A DNA stretch of 64,000 bases from Ilex aquifolium (GCA_951799425.1 OX637394.1:38209001-38273000); one strand, 5' to 3'. Shown: positions 47,201 through 59,655, numbered from the stretch's first letter. The notes: a model not told the origin generated them from the sequence alone. Translations and numbers: made by a program.

Positions 47201-50200
47201 TGTTTAACTATTAATCACCCTAATATCTCAATGACATTAAAAACATGTTGCCCAAGCAACTGTACAATAAAGCTTGTCATCCAATTAGTAATTGACTTTG
47301 TCAAACCAAGAACCCATGTTATTGTGGAAAGGGATTAGACTAACCAAAACAATTCAAAATGAAGTGTTCTGAACATGAAGAATTAAAAGCTGATAACTAC
47401 AGTGAAACCATCTAAAAAAAACGGAAAATAGAATATGAAACCAGCTTAAACTATGTAATTATGTTCTTAAGCCACATTAATAATATCTCATAGTAGTTTT
47501 ATATGTGACTTAGTAGAATATAATGATTGCACTCAATACACTGTGAGGACTCAGACAAAAACCCTGTAAAAAGAAAGCTGGTTTGAAACGAGACATACTA
47601 TCCCGAGCAATTGGAGGCTGTTGTGCAGCTTGTGCAGGATGCTCATAAAACTCAATAACACCCACGTGTAAGCAAGCAAACACACACAAGGGTATCAGGC
47701 TATCAGCAACACCATTTCAGTGTGAAAGTACACGAACACCAAAGGACAAGTCATACAACTCCCACTGTGGAAGTTTGCACAATAACTTATGTTAAGCCAA
47801 ATGCCTCGCTATAATACTATTCCAACCATTCACAAGTGTTTTCTAGTATTGCATCAAAATAAAGAGATCATGCAATAGAAAATAAGGAGATACTCCAATA
47901 CTTGCACAAGATAAATGAAACAAAAAAATTGTCAACATATTACAGAATACAAACAAATGCTAGTTAAAATCAATGGTCCCATACAACAGAGCTCGTATAA
48001 AAATAGTAACATGTTGTGTATGTCATTTTGAGAGAGTGTGTGTGTGGGTGTGTGGGCACAACTTATGAGGCATAAATGCCAGACCTCATACAGAAGCTCC
48101 AAAACACTCAAAATCATGAGTGTGTCATTTGTATTGCTGACTTCGGCCTCCAACAGACTTAGCAGATTTGAGTGGTAGATAACTGAAGCCACGGAGCCAG
48201 AAATAGCAAATAGTTTCACTATTAAAGCTAGAACCCGGACTCGTCCCTGAAACATATTTTCAGAGTTAGCAGGTACCAAGAGTATGAACCATTCCCAAAT
48301 AATCCCAATTATATATAAAGAATATGGTCGTAACCAGCATTGATCATTGTCCTTTAGATAATAATTATAGCACAGCATTTGATCACATCCGATTTCAAGC
48401 AGTTTTCCAACTTTATTGAAGATTCGGTGGAAGTCTTTTAATCCAAGTAACCTCATCCAATCAGCAAATACTTGAGTGCCAACGCAGTCACAGTGCTAAT
48501 GCAACCGCCAGAAATATGGTTTATTACCAGCATTCTGGCATGTGTCTGCACCACTTACAATTCTACATGGCTAAAATGTCCACTGGAGTCAGAATATTGT
48601 TGCACAGCTTGACGTAGCTAGCAATGTTAGATAGCAGTACATGCCCCAAAATAGAGGTGCAACTTTAAGTAGATTGATTATTAAAAAACAATTCCCGCTG
48701 CCTAAATGTTTTTAATCTAATTAATAAAGCACAAAAATATCAAAAGACGACCATACCAGTGATGAACATCGTGCTGCTAAATTTCTGAGGTGTGTGGGTT
48801 CACTGGTATTAGCTGGGAACACAATGTCCTACATAAATTATTCTCAACAAATTATGAATTCAGCAGATCATGGCCATTGCTTCACCGCAACTTCAAAGAA
48901 ACGTTGACCTAGTAAACCAGTCAAGTATTAGCCAAATCCTTACCATGCCTTTTGGAGAGTCAGCCAACTTCTTAATTGCACCCATTGATGCTGTGGCGAC
49001 TTGTTCATCCCTAGAGAAATCAAAGAAATGCATGATTTATGGCAAAATGGAAACGTACAGATAAAGGAAATAGAAAAATAACACCAAGCAATCATACTAT
49101 CAATTACGGAAACCCTAGATGGGTAGGCATGTCTTCTAATACAACATAGCCAACACCATGCTTTCCAAGGTGCACCCTGACACTAACACCTCTAGCATAA
49201 AGGAGCAATGATGGCAAAAGGCCTCTATTTCAGATGATGACACTAACACCTTGCGTTATTGTCTCGCTTCGCTCGTATGATTTATGACTTTTATCTCAAC
49301 CCTGCAATCTTTCAAAAGCACTATAATATCTCCCCAAAAAGGCGAAACTTTACTTTGAGGTTACTAAATTATTGTCGCAATAAGGAATTTCTAGGTCAAA
49401 ATGAAGCTCCTGGAGCCCATGTGTATGAAAACTTTCAGAGTATTATTGGGCTCCTTCCTCTTCTAATGACATCGAAATCATCTGCAAATTTATTCTTACA
49501 ATTTCACCAGGTTTTATTAATTATGTAAAAGTAATAAAATTAAAGTGATAACAACACGTCCTTATAGGCCAAGTTTTCAATATACAATAAAAGAGATCAA
49601 AAAACCTGGATCTTTACCAATTAGCATCCATCGAAACAAAAACACTGACAGAGATGCCAGTTTTCAATACGACTATTAGGAACACATAACAAATCACAAA
49701 CAAAATGAACTGCAACAAAGAAAAAGGTGCAAATAATTGTGATTGGAAAGCTAAATAAGAATTGCCTTGTTGCATAACAACTAATACGTGGAGGTATTCA
49801 AGACTAAAATGGGTGGTCCTGGAATTTAATTAACCTATTCATCTACCTCCTTAGAACATTTCACATGTTTCCATTCTCTTTGCCAAAGAAGCAAATCATC
49901 GGGATGAAAAGGTCACCACTAGCAAAAAGATAAATCACATTATAGAAAATACCAATGGATACATTACAAACAAATATCTTGGAGGCTTACCCATCAACGA
50001 GGCAATTAAGCAAAAGTGGGTACACATCATACTCAAGAAATAGCTGTGTTATAGTAGCTTCATCAAGATTCTCCAAAAGGCAAAAAACCTGAACATAGTT
50101 GTTAGAATGTAGAGTCAGTCACCCCAGAACTTTACCTGGCCCATTACCAAGATACAAAGGAAATAATGGATGTATGCAATTATGACAATTGTCCAATACC

Positions 50201-53200
50201 TAGAGTACTAAGGCTTACCAAATTATCAACACAACTTACATCTGACACACACATACACATGTTTGCAAGCATACAACATGCAATGTGTTAAATCTATAGC
50301 ACAGAAAGAAAAAAAAAACCTTATACAAGATTCTGCAGAACTCCAAAATTATGACCATAGTAAGAGTGCAAAATTTCAACAACTTCAAGAAAAGCCAATG
50401 ATGAAGCCTGATAGGTTGGAATTATACATACTGTTTTACAAGACAAACATCGAACTCCTTCAGACTCAGCACCAAGACCAACTACAACAAAAGCCTGAAA
50501 GCAAAGAGAGCTCAATAAGTACGTGAATAACTTCACAAGCAAAATGTTAAAATACAGAGTAACTTCAAAATAATACTTCTAGAATGGTGATTAGAATCGC
50601 AAGCTAAAATTTGTATAAAATCCAATCAATGGCTATTCAACAATATACACCAAATCCAGGAGTTACTTCATCATGATAGTTCTATAGTTGCAGATTAAGG
50701 TAAAACTCTGAAAGTGCATAGAGCATATCAGGTCCACAATGTAACCGCATAGAGCATATCAGGCCCAGCCCAAGTGCCAACATATCAAAGCATTTCACAC
50801 ACTATGGTGTAACAGACACACACACTTGTATTGTTAACAGTTAGTTGATGGGTTGGAATCTAGTACCTGATTCATAGTAGCCCCACAAGTACTACTACAC
50901 AAAGGCACAAGCTAAATGTGAAAGACATTAATGTCAATGATGTTAGAGATAGGTATACAAAAGAGCAGCATCAAGGTGGACAAGACTTGGAAAAAAAGAG
51001 ATGTCGCTCAACAATCCTAACCAAGAGAAGATGTAAAAATTCAGAATTACGTATCATAATCATAGATGTTAGAAATTAGAATCACAAAATGCAGGAAATT
51101 TTGCATAGACTGAAAGCAGAAGAACAACAAAAGGATAGGAAGTGGGCAAAATATATTTCAAAAAACAATGGACCAGTCTCGTTTCGCCTCTGCAAATTTA
51201 TTTGATTGAAACTGGAAAAGCAGCCATAGAATTATAATGACATACGAGTCAATAATTCAGTGATTTCATGTCCTCAGGGGCAGTCTTGTAAGTCGTCAGT
51301 GTGCTACATACTTACAATAAAACAAATCAACGGGAAGTGAATTTAAGAAGCATTAATGTTCCATAAGTACAAATGAAAGGTGTTCGGAGAAAATTCGCAG
51401 TTAATTATATAATAATCATAAAGTGAGCATTTTCATCAAACTCAACTTGACATTAAGAATCTATATCTATACTACTCTAAAATGTGTAGATATATGAAAA
51501 AATTTCGAATGCTAAAAACATCCCTATCAAATATCTATATACATCTATCTATCTATACTACTCTAAAACGTGTAGATTTATGAAAAACTTTTGAATGCTA
51601 AAAACATCCCTATTAAATATTTTAAAGACACCAATATCCCTTTTGTCAATAAAGCTTAGGACTCAATGTAACTAAAAAACTTTTAATCTTCAAATTTACC
51701 CTCGAACTACTCTACAAAGGCATGTGTAAGTTTGTGATTATCAATACCTTTAATAAAGATATAATGTAACTGATATCATTGATAACCTTTCATCTTCTTT
51801 TGACATTAAATTAATTTGTGTTAAGTAAGTTTAACCCAACGGAGGCCTTTCTGATTTCTATCTCATGATCTTCTTTGGAGATTCTTTTGAAAAGGTTGAC
51901 TAACAGCAAGGTTAATAGCCAATATAAGACTAGACTTCTTCATCACCCCATAGCCGTACCCGAATCTCTCTCTCTCTCTACCTATTTTTTCTCTTTCTCC
52001 ATAGACAAATGTATAATGTTGCATCCGTAAATGCATTCCATAGATTTCCTCTCTCTCTCTCTCCCTGGATCTGGGTCACCTTTATTTTCCAGAAAAAGAA
52101 AATTGAAGATTTAATTTGTTAAGGCTTTCTCTTCCTTATTGATTTCTATTTTCTACACACAACCTGTTTCACCACGCGCCAATGGACCCATCTTTGATTC
52201 TTTTTGAATTGGCTGCATACATTCTGATTATGAATATGCACATATGATACTATACTGAAGTTATCCAATGATTGAGTTGCAGTGAGTCTGATCTATTGAC
52301 CAAGGTATCAACAAGGTTTTTTCACATAATATTTTGGGTATTCTTCATTTTTGCAGTCAAATCTGAGTTGGGTTTCTGTCTTTCTTGTTTTAGAGAGCTT
52401 CAAGATTTGATTTCTGTGGAGATTTATGGCTCATCCGTCAAACCATAGGATTAGTCCTTGGGTTGGGAGACCTGATGGCCAAGGCCTGTAAGTAATCTTT
52501 TCTTAAGCATCTGCCAATAATGCCAATCAATTATTACAATATTATTGTTATATTCAATTTCTCATTGTGGTGCAAATCTGGTGAACAATCTCACTATCAT
52601 TGTGAGGCCTGAGACCATGGAAGCTTTGGCTGATGTGAGCGTGATCGGACATTAAAAGGGCACACTTCAATGATTTAGATATGCATTAATTTTTATCTTA
52701 TTTCTTCTTAAGACCTCTTCATGTTTTTAATTAGTGTTTAGTTCTGCGGAGATTTAACTCAGGTTTTGGCATCTAGATTGCAGATGAAGTGATATACCAA
52801 GTGTGCATGCCATACCTCCCTGTCGTTCAAATTGCTACTATAATATTTTACTTGTTTCTATAGCTTTAAAGTTTGATTGGGATTTGTATAAACTGTTAAG
52901 GACAAAGCAAATGGAGGAGAAATATGTTGCAGCAGGTATTCTTGTGTGCATAGTTTTGTGAACACCCAAGCCGTAAATTTGTTTTCTAAATGAAATTATT
53001 GACTGTGATAATGAAAAGTAGAAATACGTTTTCCACTTCTGAAACAGGACAGCCTCATTAATTCTAAATTTCAATGGCTTCTATAACCTATGCTACTTTA
53101 AGTGGGTATTTAGAGGGAAGAAATTGCCTAAAAGTTTTACTATATTTTAGTTATGGAAGTTGGGATGAAACCTTTATATAATTTCATAAAAGTATGCATA

Positions 53201-54925
53201 TTTTATTGTGCTTTTGAATGTTTTCATCCAATACATCTGAGCATAATGGGATGAAACCTTTATATATTTCCTTGTGTTGTGTATGTCTATTCGTATAGTT
53301 GGTTCAAATAATTTTATATGAAATTGGCCACTAATATATTTTATTTTTTTTGTCTTGTCGGTTGAAGGATGTGAGTCATTATTTCATTTGTTAAATGTCA
53401 AACACACATGACAATGATCATCTTAATTTTATTTCGACTAAAGTAATACCTTAACAAAAGAAAGTAAAAAGTGTTTTGAAGCTCTAGAAGTTTAGATTGG
53501 TCTAACCTCATTATTATGAAGTTCATGGGTAAGTCATCACCGAGCGAAAGTAGCAGAGGAAAAACAACATTGGCAACTGTCATGATTCCCTCCACGCTCC
53601 ACACAACCCAAATGACTTTTAGAAAATAAGCATTGCATTCTTAGGGCATCTCCAACTCTAACTCAAATTTAAATTTGAGTAAAAAAACCCAAAAAAGTTG
53701 TCCAACATTTGACTCAAATTTATACCAAATTATGAGAGACTCAAATTCTTATCCAAATATTTAATAGTGAGATTTCACCATTTTTTAAAAATCCAATAGT
53801 CATCTTTACTCTGTTTAAATTTAAAGTTTGCCCTCATTTAAATTTGAGTTTCTCCTTATTTAAATTTGAGTTTGTCCATTCGAACTTTTTATATCAAATC
53901 AAGTTTTTTACTCAAATGTTAATTTAAATTTGAGTAAAAATTTGAGTCATGGTTAGAGATGCTCGTATAGCTTATGTGTTCCTTGCTCATGACATAACAG
54001 CATTGCATCTAGCAAGGAACACATAAGCATTGCATTTTTAGAATGTGTTTTTTTTTTTTGGTTAGCATTCTTAGAAGTTCCATTATGGTCATTTAACTAT
54101 AAATTGATCAAGTAATATTTTATTGTAAAAATAATATAGAAAAATTATAATTCGAAATAGTCCCCGTGCAACACATTTGTGTATAAACTGGTATAACAAA
54201 GGTCCAAATATTTAACTCAAGAAAAACTGCCGAAAGATGATTATATCAGTAATCATCACCCAATTCCCTTAAGCCGCTCATTGTCTATTTTATATACACC
54301 TATGTATACTGCACAAATAATTGCATTACAAGCGACAACACTTCGATCAATTCGTCAATGATGGTGAACATACCATGTAGTGTGGGATGAGGTAGGCCCC
54401 GTATTTGGTTTTGAAAACCCTTTCTAAACAAGCAACCAAGGCATTTTCAAGACCAGGCACGTCTGGTTTTGTTTGTAATGCACTGCAAATCCAACAAGTG
54501 ATCCAAAAACAGTTGAAAAAAGCCAAATACAAGCCACAGTGAGTATAAAGCAGTCGGTTTTTATCAAATCTCGATTAAAAAAAATTGCGTAAAACCCTAG
54601 TCCAAGAAACCTATAGGATTTAATGGTCTCATATACAAATACAGAAATTAACAATTTGTGGATTACGTGATGATGGCTGGAAGAGGGAAGCGATCAAGAA
54701 AGTCCTTTGCTGAAGCATCGGAAGGAGAGCCTGAAATTAGAAGAACAAAAAGTGGAATGGCGGTGATGAGAGAGAAATGGAGGGAAAAAAATGCAAGCGG
54801 TAAAAAATAGTGAAGGTTTGAAGAGAGAGAAAGAGAACTCCGAGCAACTGTTTACCGGGATTATAGGCGAAATCTGAAGCTCCGACCAGCAACTGAGCTG
54901 GATCCATCGAGTATTCTTCTTCCAT
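41259..54925 (-). CDS. PSMD5: 26S proteasome non-ATPase subunit 5 / S5b-like protein, 17 coding exons
   Basis: PSMD5/S5b is an ARM/HEAT-repeat chaperone that binds the Rpt1 ATPase during assembly of the proteasome base. Exons from the start: 54856-54925, 54667-54730, 54374-54482, 50432-50494, 49991-50088, 48944-49010, 48757-48828, 48085-48246, 46629-46702, 46443-46540, 45411-45518, 44552-44649, 44005-44142, 43019-43066, 42265-42379, 41751-41851, 41259-41345. All junctions are GT-AG, phases agree, and the sum is 1572 bases (523 residues plus stop), the size of the Arabidopsis protein (At3g15180). Recognised segments include MEEEYSMDPAQLLVGASDFA, FLDRFPLPA, DVPGLENALVACLERVFKTK, GRVRVLALIVKLF, LLSLLEAEVSNTNDTL, LAEIQHSAEFLS, DADECECALDALGQIGS, ARPWCLMEICSRQEII and ISKGPYLTKKHPEAQPLV. 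The frame has no stop. Intron 3 holds a Helitron. The exon model is manual and needs transcript support. Confidence 0.92.
43165..43980. mobile_element. Truncated repeat in PSMD5 intron 13
   Basis: The left end reads AGGGTTAATTACAAAATGCC plus CCCTCCAACTTTGGGTG, of the same wording as termini of MULE-like elements such as 55064-56561. No matching right end was found. The interior has a short Pro/His-rich ORF (43477-43767) without known motifs. Confidence 0.35.
53644..53965. mobile_element. MITE nested in the intronic Helitron
   Basis: Terminal inverted repeats GGGCATCTCCAACTCTAACTC and the complement of GAGTCATGGTTAGAGATGCTC enclose repeated TCAAATTTAAATTTGAGT words. GGCATCTCCAAC-type ends are common in plant MITEs. 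No clear target duplication was found. Confidence 0.7.
53970..54028. repeat. Perfect 18-bp inverted repeat (hairpin)
   Basis: GCTTATGTGTTCCTTGCT (53970-53987) and AGCAAGGAACACATAAGC (54011-54028) are exact complements with a 23-base loop. It lies between the MITE and the Helitron end. It could form an RNA hairpin, but arm length alone does not make it a microRNA. Confidence 0.75.
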
Positions 54926-55063
54926 GCTTACAAGAGAGTGAAGACACAGAGGAGAGAGAAACCAAAGCCCTCAATATATGATTTTATTTTATTCTATTGT
55001 AATTTATTTTGGTTCGATTGCTTAAGCCCCAATCCATTCCGACCTTTTTCGCTTTTTTTATTA
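54926..55063 (-). promoter_or_regulatory. PSMD5 5' UTR and core promoter left between ATG and MULE
   Basis: On the minus strand it has a TATA-like CATATATTGAGG about 55 bases before the ATG, followed by a CT-rich leader (GGTTTCTCTCTCCTCTGTG). The MULE begins right behind this interval, so more distal promoter DNA (from 56571 on) was pushed about 1.5 kb away. Confidence 0.5.
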
Positions 55064-56561
55064 GGGCAAAATCCAGTTTACCCCTTGTGGTTTGGGTGTT
55101 TTGCACATGACCCCCTATGATTTGAAAATTAGCACATTACCCCCTTGTATTTTTGAACCGATATGCACAATTAACACCGTAAACAGAAGTGATAAAATGA
55201 CTTTAGTACCCTCAACTATTCATCATCTTCTTCCTCCCTCTCAATTGTTGCCTAATTTTCTGAAAAATCAACCAAGCACCTAACTTTACAATCTTTTCTC
55301 TCTCTCCACAAAGCACCAAATTTCCTCAAACCAATGTCAATATCCTCCACTCTCAACCTAGTTTTAAACCCCACATACTTGTTTCCTTAAATAGCCCCCA
55401 TGACTCACGAATTTAAGCTCAAAGGTGATCACAAACTCATTTTGACAAGTTATGTACATACCAGATTTTTTTCAACATTTGGGCCAACTTTGGCCCTTAA
55501 TTTTTCTCTCGTTTTTCAACCTTTTTGGGTGATTCAAATGCCTAAATTTAACCCATTTCTACCCTATTTCCAACCATGGATTTAGTTTGTCCAAATCATG
55601 CACAAGGTAAGTGGAAATCGAGCTCCAAAATGACGGGTTCATCATTTTCAAAAATTGTCACGATTTTTAATTCAATTTTTCACCCACCAAACCTCATTCT
55701 TTCTCGATTCTAACTTCAAAAATGGATTCCTAGACCCTAAAAATGGTGGATTAGGCCCCCCTTCACATCCGAAACTCGAAATTTTGAATACCCAAAAATT
55801 CAAGCTTCAAGCTTAAATAAGGGTTTTGATTTTCTCTCACTATACACCACGGCCACTAAAGAAACTTTAGGAAATTGTCACTGAATATGAAAACAAGCTT
55901 ACCCTATCACAGAATTGTGGATGATGTCTTGTAGCAAAAGTTCTCTTTGCTCGGGTTTTACAATACTACCCATTTGCAAAACACAAACTCAAACTCTCAA
56001 TCACCCTAATCGAAGCAAGGATTCTGGAGGATCAGAGGTGGAAGCAACTCGTCAAAATTCATGGGTCAGAGGTGAATCCTTTGTTTTTTCCTTTGTTTTA
56101 TCATGGTGTTCGTTGATCTTTGTTATTACTGGTGTCTTTTGGTTGATTGAACTTGGCTTTGAAGTGGTGGCAATGGTGGTGGTGCACAATAGGGTGGTAA
56201 TTTAGTGGAATGCGCAGAGGTTGTGGCAATTTGTGTTGTTGCATAGTAGGAATAGTGAAGGTAGTGGTGCTGTTGGGCGACACAATTGGAGAAAAAATAT
56301 GAAATTCAATTGCTCAGGAATATGAAGATTGAAGAAGGGTATTATTGTACTTTTATTGTGTCTATTTTTGGAAGGAAACATGTTTTGTTATGTCAAACCT
56401 CTTATTAGGCGCGTGCATGTCACGGATGGTCTAATCTAACGGAAAAACTAACAGTAGCATTTTAGTCCAAAAGCACAAGGGGGTGATGTGCTGATTTTCA
56501 AAATATAAAGGGGTCATGTGCACAACACCCAAACTACGAGGGGGTAAATTGGATTTTGCCC
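55064..56561. mobile_element. Non-autonomous MULE-type element with perfect 9-bp target duplication
   Basis: Terminal inverted repeats of about 100 bp start GGGCAAAATCCAGTTTACCC and end with the complement of GGGCAAAATCCAATTTACCC. Both arms carry GTTTGGGTGTT.TGCACATGACC. The flanks TTTTTATTA (55055-55063) and TTTTTATTA (56562-56570) are identical, and 9-bp duplications are typical of Mutator-like elements. No transposase is encoded. The interior contains unique-looking sequence and could be a captured gene fragment (Pack-MULE), but I recognise no protein. Confidence 0.82.
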
Positions 56562-57479
56562 TTTTTATTATTTAGAAGATTAAATGAAGATATTTGAAGA
56601 GATATTATTTGGCACGCCAATTATAAAGGTGGACACGTAGCCCAGAGTGAGAATCATTCCACACACTTCATCGAGCGACCAATGTCCGAGAAGGGGACAC
56701 TCGTCAAAGAGTTTGGGTTTGGCCGAGATATTTCTTAATTAAAGCTCTTAATTTTTTAAGTTTTCTCTTGTGATAGTACCCATTTTTTGGATAATGTATA
56801 TAATTAGGGAAGACTATATCTGTCGAAAAATATTTAATCGGATGCTTTATTAAGAAAATATTTAGAGTAAATTATATATATAACCTACAAATTATGATCC
56901 TTGTGTTAATTAAGTCATTTGAATTTTATTTTATTTTTTTGTCAATTGAATCCTTAAACTCTTTAATTGTGTCAATTGAGCAATTTTGTTTGCTTCCGTT
57001 AAATTTTCTAATGGAAAGGTGCAAAACATGCCACTCACCTGACACAAATAAGTTAGAGTAAACTACACATATGGGCCTCAACTATGACCCTTGTATCAAT
57101 TAAACCCACTTTTTTTATGTCAATTAAGCTAATGAACTCTCTAATTGTGTCAATTGAGTCATTAGATTTTTTTTTGTCATATGGTCACGTAAGTGACACA
57201 CTCTAACGGAGACAAACAAAAATGTTCAATTGACGCAATTAGAGAGTTCAAGGGTTTAATTGACACAAAAAAAAAAAAAAAAATTCAAGAACTTAGCAAC
57301 TATTTAGTTTACGTCTCAAAAAACAGTTTTCGAAAACTATTTTTAGAAAGAGTTTTAGAAAATTGTTTTTAGTATTTTTGTGTCACAAAACTTGTTTGAT
57401 TATATGATTTAAAAAATAGTTATACGGAATATATAACATTAAAACTTGTTCGGGCAGTAACTCATAAAAAACAATGACA

Positions 57480-57967
57480 ACAGAAGTATGGTGGTGATGG
57501 TGGTTGTGGCATGGTATAGGTGTTGGTGACATTGTTGGTGGTATTAGGAATGTGGTGGTGGAAAGTGTGATAATGGTGGCGATAATGAAAGTGTGGTGGT
57601 GTTGGTGTAAGGGTGGTGGAGAGACTATGGTGGTGATGGTGATGGTGGAAGTAAGGGTGTTCACCCTACCCTACGGGTAGGAATTATAGCATTCCATCTT
57701 CCTACCCGATACTTTGCGGAAGAGATTTTTCTTGGCCTAACATACCCAATCAAGTGTACTATTCTTATCATAATTCCATCCAAAATAATCGGGTAGAAAG
57801 TCAAATAGGAAATTAGGTGGACACAATATTTTTTAGTTATTAATTTTTGGATAATTTTAATAATTTAATTAAGTAACCTGTACCAATTAACCAACATAAT
57901 AATATTAAAATTTTAACACATTAATAGTGTTTATGGTTTCTCAACACATTAACAGTGTTAAAATTTA

Positions 57968-57999
<32 letters not shown>

Positions 58000-58290
58000 G
58001 TGGGTAGGATCGGGTAAGAAGACGGAATTTTTATGAGTATTTCGCATTCTTACCCAATTTTTGCGGAATATCAAAAAAATTTCTGTTGACCTACTTGATT
58101 TTTTGCAGTAGCCGATCAATAGGGTAGGGTAGAGTCGGAATATTTGGATAATTGAAAATTTGAACACCCCTAGGTGGAAGTGTTGACGTGGTGGTTATGG
58201 CGTGGTGGATGTGATGGTGGTGGTGGTGGTGGTGGTGGTAGTAGAAGTGTTGTGGACATGGTGGTGGTGAAAATATGATGGTGGTTTCTA
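57480..58290 (+). repeat. GGT/GTG-rich low-complexity block, split by a hAT element
   Basis: Runs of GGTGGTGATGGTGGT type occupy 57480-57651 and resume at 58173-58290. The two halves are joined by the target duplication of the hAT element at 57652-58172. The His/Pro/Thr-rich ORF on the minus strand is a translation of the repeat. Confidence 0.7.
57652..58172. mobile_element. hAT-type MITE with perfect 8-bp target duplication
   Basis: The ends TAAGGGTGTTCA and, in complement, TAGGGGTGTTCA match at 11 of 12 positions. The flanks GGTGGAAG (57644-57651) and GGTGGAAG (58173-58180) are identical, and 8-bp duplications are typical of hAT elements. It contains an (AC)n(AT)n microsatellite near 57970-58000. 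The same family appears again at 63197 in opposite orientation. Confidence 0.85.
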
Positions 58291-58521
58291 AATTCTGGAA
58301 ATGTGGTTTTCAAGAACACAAAAAATAGTTCTAACTTGTTCTCTAAATCTTCTCAATTTTTGTTTTTTATTTTTAAAAAATAAAAACAAAAAATAACTGA
58401 TCAAACAGCTTTTCTTCCAAAAACTGTTTTAAAAAACGTAAAATAGTTTTTAAGGTGTAAATCAAACAAGATATTAATTAACACAAGGATGATAATTTAA
58501 GAGTCATCTAGTTTACTCAAC

Positions 58522-59655
58522 TGTGATACCATGTCACCATTGATGACATGGTATCACCAACCAATAATAAAATTTCAAATAGGTAAGGTGAACCTCACTT
58601 AGACTTACATGACAAAAGAATGGGGGGTTATTTGCTTACATGACAAGTTAATTATTAATTTTTTTGGGATTTATTTATTTATTTATTTTAGTATTATTGA
58701 TTGATAATATTATATCACCTTGACATATAATATCACCGTTGTAATAAATATTTTCTCCTGGCGTGATAACCCAAGAGCCATGCATACCGACACGTGTGGC
58801 CACATACTGGTATGGGTTTCTCCTAGTGTACACCTCAATAGACTCCAGCTAAAGTCCCACTCAAGTAGATCAATTTTGCGGCATAAATTGAACGCAATTT
58901 TACAACCTTTGGAAAAAACAATTTAGTATCTTACTTAAAAATATTAATTTTTAAAGATAAAATTATAATTAATTGAGATAATTTATGATTAATCATAAAT
59001 CTTGTAATTGATCATAAATATCTCATAATTAATTATAAATTTATTTTTAAAAGAGTTAACATGACCTTTAAAATTATCTTTAAAAATTATAATTTCTATG
59101 ATCAATCATAACATTTAAGATCGATCATACTTTTTAAAGGTGTGACTTTTACCTCAAACAGTTATAACTCGATCTTTTGAATTCAGCAATTTTCCTCTAA
59201 ATCGAGAGTAGTAATATATCGAATTTGATATTTAGTTTTTTGAGAAAAATATGATAATAAAACCAAACTATAATTTCATTTTAAGTTATGGTTTAAGTTT
59301 AAATTACAATTCAATCAATTTAAAATATTAAAAATCAATCGCACTGAAATCACTCTAAAAATCGATCTAAATAAATCATAAGTTAATATCATCAGGAACA
59401 TAACGAACTATGCTTCAGGCTGATAATTATCTTCTGATGTAGAACTTCCAAAAAGCTTTTGGGGTGTGTTTGGCAATTCATGGATAGACTGGACTGACTT
59501 GGATTTAAATCCCAAACTAGTCCAGTGAAATCCCAATTGGCCGAATTTATAGGAGGATAAAAGTAATTTGGGTTATCCAATCCCTACTTTGGATAGTGCA
59601 TTATGATGTGGTTGGGATATGGACAAACTATAATTTTTTATTAGTGAAAATTGAA
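58522..59655. other. AT-rich intergenic stretch
   Basis: No supported gene. GGGGTGTGTTTGGCAATTCA at 59461 looks like a DNA-transposon terminus; a possible partner (CAAACACCCCC near 63095) is far away and not convincing. Confidence 0.4.

Larger units (their letters stand above)
51466..54191 (+). mobile_element. Non-autonomous Helitron in PSMD5 intron 3
   Basis: The 5' terminus TCTATACTACTCTAAAATGT occurs twice, at 51466 and, slightly changed, at 51552; both are preceded by A and followed by the same ATGCTAAAAACATCCCTAT phrase. The 3' end has a hairpin (CACA TT TGTG, 54172-54181), then CTGG at 54188-54191 and T at 54192, allowed by the CTRR rule. There is no Rep/helicase. A segment at 52426-52488 (ATGGCTCATCCGTCAAACCA start, then GTAAGT) looks like a captured exon end. 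It lies 183 bp from exon 3, on the strand opposite the gene. Confidence 0.6.
56868..58521. mobile_element. Nested inverted-repeat element (outer shell)
   Basis: Left AGAGTAAATTATATATATAA and GATCCTTGTGTTAATTAAGT pair with the complement of the right end TTAATTAACACAAGGATGAT through CTAGTTTACTC. Related words (TCAATTAAACCC, AGTTCAAGGGTTTAATTGAC) recur at 57090-57290, suggesting an internal diverged copy. A second shell begins near 57300 (GTTTACGTCTCAAAAAACAG) and ends near 58470. Confidence 0.5.

Noticed and set aside
48870-49528. Two plus-strand ORFs in and beside PSMD5 exon 6
   Set aside because: One is antisense to exon 6; the other lies in intron 5 and has no known domain.
57383-57664. 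His/Pro/Thr-rich minus-strand ORF
   Set aside because: It follows the GGT repeat and runs into the hAT element; low-complexity translation.
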